Shown here: positions 19,001 to 21,804 of the stretch, one piece after another
How the letters are laid out: every line of letters begins with the position of its first letter
How positions within the stretch are numbered: position 1 is the stretch's first letter
DNA from: Paramacrobiotus richtersi
Lineage: Eukaryota > Tardigrada > Eutardigrada > Parachela > Macrobiotidae
Assembly (NCBI GenBank): GCA_034698045.1
Contig: JAQGAU010001054.1
Coordinates: forward strand, 1 to 21,804
Direction of reading: 5' to 3'
DNA: 21,804 nt
Translations under genes and position numbers: made by a program
Notes under the pieces: model-generated
Databases searched by the model: none
What the model saw: only the letters and a program-made list of their open reading frames with translations
Told to the model about the DNA's origin: nothing

Positions 19001-21224
19001 CCTGGGACAGGATCAAAACGTCCAAGTCACTTTGGAAGTCAGCGGACAAGATGCCAACGGCAACAAATTCACCGCTGATCCCCGCACCAAGCAAGTGGCA
19101 GTGAATTCCCAAGGGTCTGCATCTGTTACCTTCCCCGTCAAAGCCGAGGTTGTTGGTGAAATCGACATCAAGGCAACCGCTATTGCTGGTATGGCCGGCG
19201 ACGCACTGGTCCGAAAGCTGAGAGTCAAACCCGAGGGTGTTCGTCAGCAGTTTAATGCGCCACTGTTTATCGATTTGAGGAAGGAGACTTCCTTCTCTGC
19301 CGATGTCTTGATTCCGCTTCCCAATGCTTCTCGCGTTGAGGGATCAGAAAAACTGGTTTTCACTGCTATTGGTACGTTTAGGACTGTAGGAAGAACAGTT
19401 AACGTGTTGTCCGTGATCTATTCTTACTTTAATTGCAGGTGACCTTTTGGGACCGACCATTTATGGAATTGATAACTTGATTAGACTGCCATATGGGTGT
19501 GGCGAACAGAATATGGCCTTGTTCGCACCGAACGTCTTTGTTATGAAGTACCTCAAGAGCGCTGACAGACTAGATGAGCTTACACGCGAAAAACTTCTGC
19601 GAAACTTGCGAAGCGGTAAGAGATTACAACAGAATCGTGTTTTTGGAGAAGTTGGCTATTACACAGTTTCAATGCTTTTAAACACTAACGTTAGTTATTT
19701 TGGTAACTGTGCTATTTCTACACGATCATGCAGTCATCGAACATGTGGTACTCGAATAATTTTCTTTACATTGACGAAATGAGCGGTATTGTTCTGCCTC
19801 GATATTCATTGTGAAAATGTTCCAGGGTACCAGCGTCAGTTGACCTTCAAGCACTACGATAAATCATACAGCGCATTCGGAGATTCGGATGTCAGCGGCT
19901 CAACCTTCCTGACTGCTTTTGTCGCTCGCACCTTCTTCCAAGCCAAAGAGTACATCACCATTGATGCCAGCGTCATCTCCGGCGCCCTGACCTGGCTGGT
20001 GCGCAACCAGGCTGAGAACGGCTCCTTCCCGGAGGTTGGCAAGGTGTTTGACCGTCAGTTGCAGGGTGGTGCCGGAAAAGGTACGGCTTTGACCGCCTAC
20101 GTCCTGATTACGCTGATCGAAGCGCAGTCGATGGGCAACTACTCTGCAAACATTCTGAATGCCACGCGTTTCCTGGAAGCCCAATCCAAAGACATTGCCA
20201 GCGATCCTTATGCCTTGTCAATTGTCAACTTTGCCCTACAGCTAGCTGGAAGCAATGGTTTAGAGTTCACCTCCAGTCGATTGGAAGCCCTGGCTGTCGT
20301 GGCTAATGGTACCAAACACTGGGCCAAGGAGCAAGAAATCGAGATGCAGTCCTATGGCAAATATCACTGGGAATACAAACTGCCGGCCAAGGATGTGGAA
20401 ATGACCGCCTACGCTCTGCTGTCAGCCATTCGAAAGAAAGATATCGAGGGAGGATTCCCCATTCTGGCTTGGTTGCTGTCCAAGCGTAACGATCAAGGAG
20501 GTTTCCAGACATCGCAGGTTCGTGCAAAATGATCATCCAGTTTTGCAAGAAGGCTTGGGAAGTTTTTGGTTGTTTGAAGCATCCTTTCGTTCATATAGAT
20601 GATCATAAAGGGCATAGAAGTACGTTTAAAGTTATGATTAGCCTCACGCTTTATTTGTGTGTTGTTCGATAAGTGTTGGAATATTTAAGCCTTTACAGGA
20701 CCAGCATAACTGTCAATTAAATCATTCCTTGTTTCGACATTATGCGAAATATTTAGTGTCAAGCCGATTGAAGTACATTGTTTAATGTTTAGGATACCGT
20801 TGTTGGTCTGCAAGCTATTTCCGAATTCGCTCAACTGGCGCAAAGCAAGGACCGTGATATTACTGTGCACATTACCGCGGACGATCATAAGAACGATTTC
20901 AGCATCAAGGACGAAAACGCACTGGTGCTGCAGACATCCGAGGTAATATAAGAGGTGTTCGGAGCTCGTCTTTAGTGCTACAGTACAAGACCGTCATACT
21001 ATTGCAGCCAAAGAGATTCCACAACCACGTCTTCGTGGAAGCCTCTGGAAAGGGTACGGCCTTAGTGCAAGTTTCATGGATCTATTATGTGCGAAACACT
21101 TCCAACGAGAAAGGTTTCGCTGTGACGACAAAGGTCACGAAGGGCGCCACTGAACTCCTTCTCAAGTTCTGCACAAAGTATGCCACAGATTTCATTATGA
21201 CAATCCGACTACCGACAGATGCTA
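13039..21224 (+). CDS. Thioester-containing protein (TEP/A2M/complement-like), 3' end missing
   Basis: Exons: 13039-13157, 13607-13826, 13973-14200, 14798-14849, 14922-14988, 15143-15207, 15269-15353, 15500-15614, 15825-16001, 16073-16486, 16929-17117, 17175-17336, 17405-17515, 17595-17742, 18386-18524, 18731-18848, 18906-19371, 19439-19615, 19826-20517, 20793-20942, 21008-21224. All phases agree, giving about 1370 residues. A signal peptide ([14 protein letters not shown]) marks a secreted protein. MG domains follow, with [33 protein letters not shown] and [13 protein letters not shown]. The bait region (exons 14-15) is Gly-, Met- and Ser-rich with basic sites. The thioester GCGEQ is intact (Cys979-Gln982); the position equivalent to C3 His1126 is Asp1093. 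No anaphylatoxin domain or basic processing site is seen. FCTKY opens the receptor-binding domain, which then ends; about 110 residues are missing. Family members opsonise microbes or trap proteases. The exon 15 acceptor is uncertain (18368 also fits). Confidence 0.93.
16002..16072 (+). other. GC-AG intron in the TEP gene
   Basis: Exon 9 ends TATAAA|GCAAGT, a strong donor with GC in place of GT, and exon 10 begins after TTATTACAG. Only this junction keeps phase 0; the nearby GT (AAAGCAA|GTGCCC) shifts the frame. The intron is 71 bp. Confidence 0.8.
17743..18385 (+). other. Long intron within the TEP bait region
   Basis: At about 640 bp this is the longest intron seen in the gene. It lies between the exon ending [10 protein letters not shown] and the exon starting APMASTPMM. 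Two acceptors fit the phase, at 18367 and 18385, differing by six codons. No alternative bait exon with proper phases was recognised inside, though the AT-rich sequence could hide one. Confidence 0.5.
19495..19509 (+). other. Thioester site GCGEQ codons
   Basis: The codons for Gly-Cys-Gly-Glu-Gln lie in exon 18 after RLPY, the usual lead-in. The Cys and Gln form the internal thioester in this family. Confidence 0.95.
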
Positions 21225-21264
21225 GTATTTAAAAGGGGTACTGATAGTTCATGGTACTACCAGT

Positions 21265-21474
21265 GGTACTGGTACTGGTTCTGGTACTGGTACTGGTAAT
21301 GGTTATGGTACTGGTAGTGGTAGTGGTACTGGTACTGGTAATGGTTATGGTACTGGTACTGGTAGTGGTACTGGTAGTGGTAATGGTACTGGTACTGGTA
21401 CTGGTACTGGTACTGGTAATGGTAGTGGTAATGGTTATGGTACTGGTTATGGTACTGGTAGTCGTACTGGTAGT
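21265..21474 (+). repeat. Hexanucleotide microsatellite, 35 units of GGTANT
   Basis: There are 35 consecutive 6-bp units, mainly GGTACT, GGTAGT and GGTAAT, with GGTTAT, one GGTTCT and one CGTACT. Units 4-10 and 11-17 repeat the same variant order with one change, a local 42-bp higher-order period. It lies about 40 bp past the last visible TEP exon, most likely in an intron, otherwise in the 3' UTR. Both strands are open here, encoding Val/Leu/Met runs or Thr/Ser/Ile runs; these are composition artefacts. Confidence 0.97.
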
Positions 21475-21804
21475 GGGCCGCGCCACCAGGTCAAATATAT
21501 CAACGGACCTCTGTCGACCACAACAGTAAATTTGCAATACAAAATCACAGAAGCAATAACTAATTCCACGTTGTAATTTTGCCTGACCCATGGAAGATTA
21601 CGCGCGCACAGGTTTGTTGTAAGACTTAACATAAGCTGAAAGCAATGTAGCCAAGTGTTCTGTTAGCGGTAACACTGGTCCGCGAGAATCAGACTCGAAA
21701 ACGGTTTTTACCTGTTAAAAACTATAGTAAAATTTTCGAAAAGGATAGGCCAATATTATTTCTTTTTCCGTTCGTGCACGCAATGACCGGTTGTTGCGCA
21801 ATAT
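21475..21804. other. Sequence after the microsatellite, no supported exon
   Basis: I looked for the rest of the TEP receptor-binding domain in the phase needed (1) and found no acceptor followed by a suitable open frame. The end of the gene is probably beyond the window. Confidence 0.4.

Noticed and set aside
21229-21591. Long Thr/Ser/Ile frame (minus) and Val/Leu/Met frame (plus)
   Set aside because: Both are translations of the hexanucleotide microsatellite.

Overview
The window is nuclear DNA from an invertebrate animal. The genes are split by short GT-AG introns, and the families are metazoan: a thioester-containing protein, a rhodopsin-type GPCR and a TTP/TIS11-type CCCH zinc-finger protein. 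A complete tyrosine-recombinase retrotransposon sits between them. Base composition, intron size and receptor style would fit a tardigrade or another ecdysozoan, but that is a guess.

Layout from left to right. (1) 183-1031 (+): three phase-compatible exons of an unrecognised gene that runs in from the left edge. (2) 2017-3048 (-): a two-exon tandem CCCH zinc-finger gene, probably RNA binding, with an unusual first finger. (3) 3278-3655 (-): an open stretch broken by one TGA, possibly a gene remnant. (4) 3721-5698 (-): a four-exon peptide-receptor-like GPCR. Its third exon carries a 7-bp tandem duplication that breaks the frame, and its first coding intron holds a 164-bp MITE-like element flanked by TA. 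(5) 5900-7080: weak exon-like fragments on the minus strand and AT-rich sequence. (6) about 7083-11304 (-): a DIRS/Ngaro-type retrotransposon with intact Gag, RT-RNase H and tyrosine recombinase frames and no methyltransferase. (7) 11305-13038: upstream region of the next gene, with one long open frame of doubtful meaning. (8) 13039 to beyond 21224 (+): a thioester-containing protein (TEP/alpha-2-macroglobulin/complement-like) gene, here resolved into 21 exons whose phases all agree. It has a canonical GCGEQ thioester, but Asp where C3 has its catalytic His. The last visible exon runs into a 210-bp hexanucleotide microsatellite (21265-21474), and most of the receptor-binding domain is not seen.

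The host genes have no obvious shared pathway. The TEP would be a secreted innate-immunity or protease-trapping protein, the GPCR a cell-surface receptor and the CCCH protein a regulator of mRNA.

The most unusual signal is inside the retrotransposon. The 8-mer TGCCACCA (coding strand) occurs 13 times within about 3.8 kb, plus once inverted, in all three codon phases and also outside the coding frames. Several copies are paired 10, 10, 13, 21 or 33 bp apart. I did not see this 8-mer elsewhere in the window. This looks like a nucleotide-level element rather than protein constraint.
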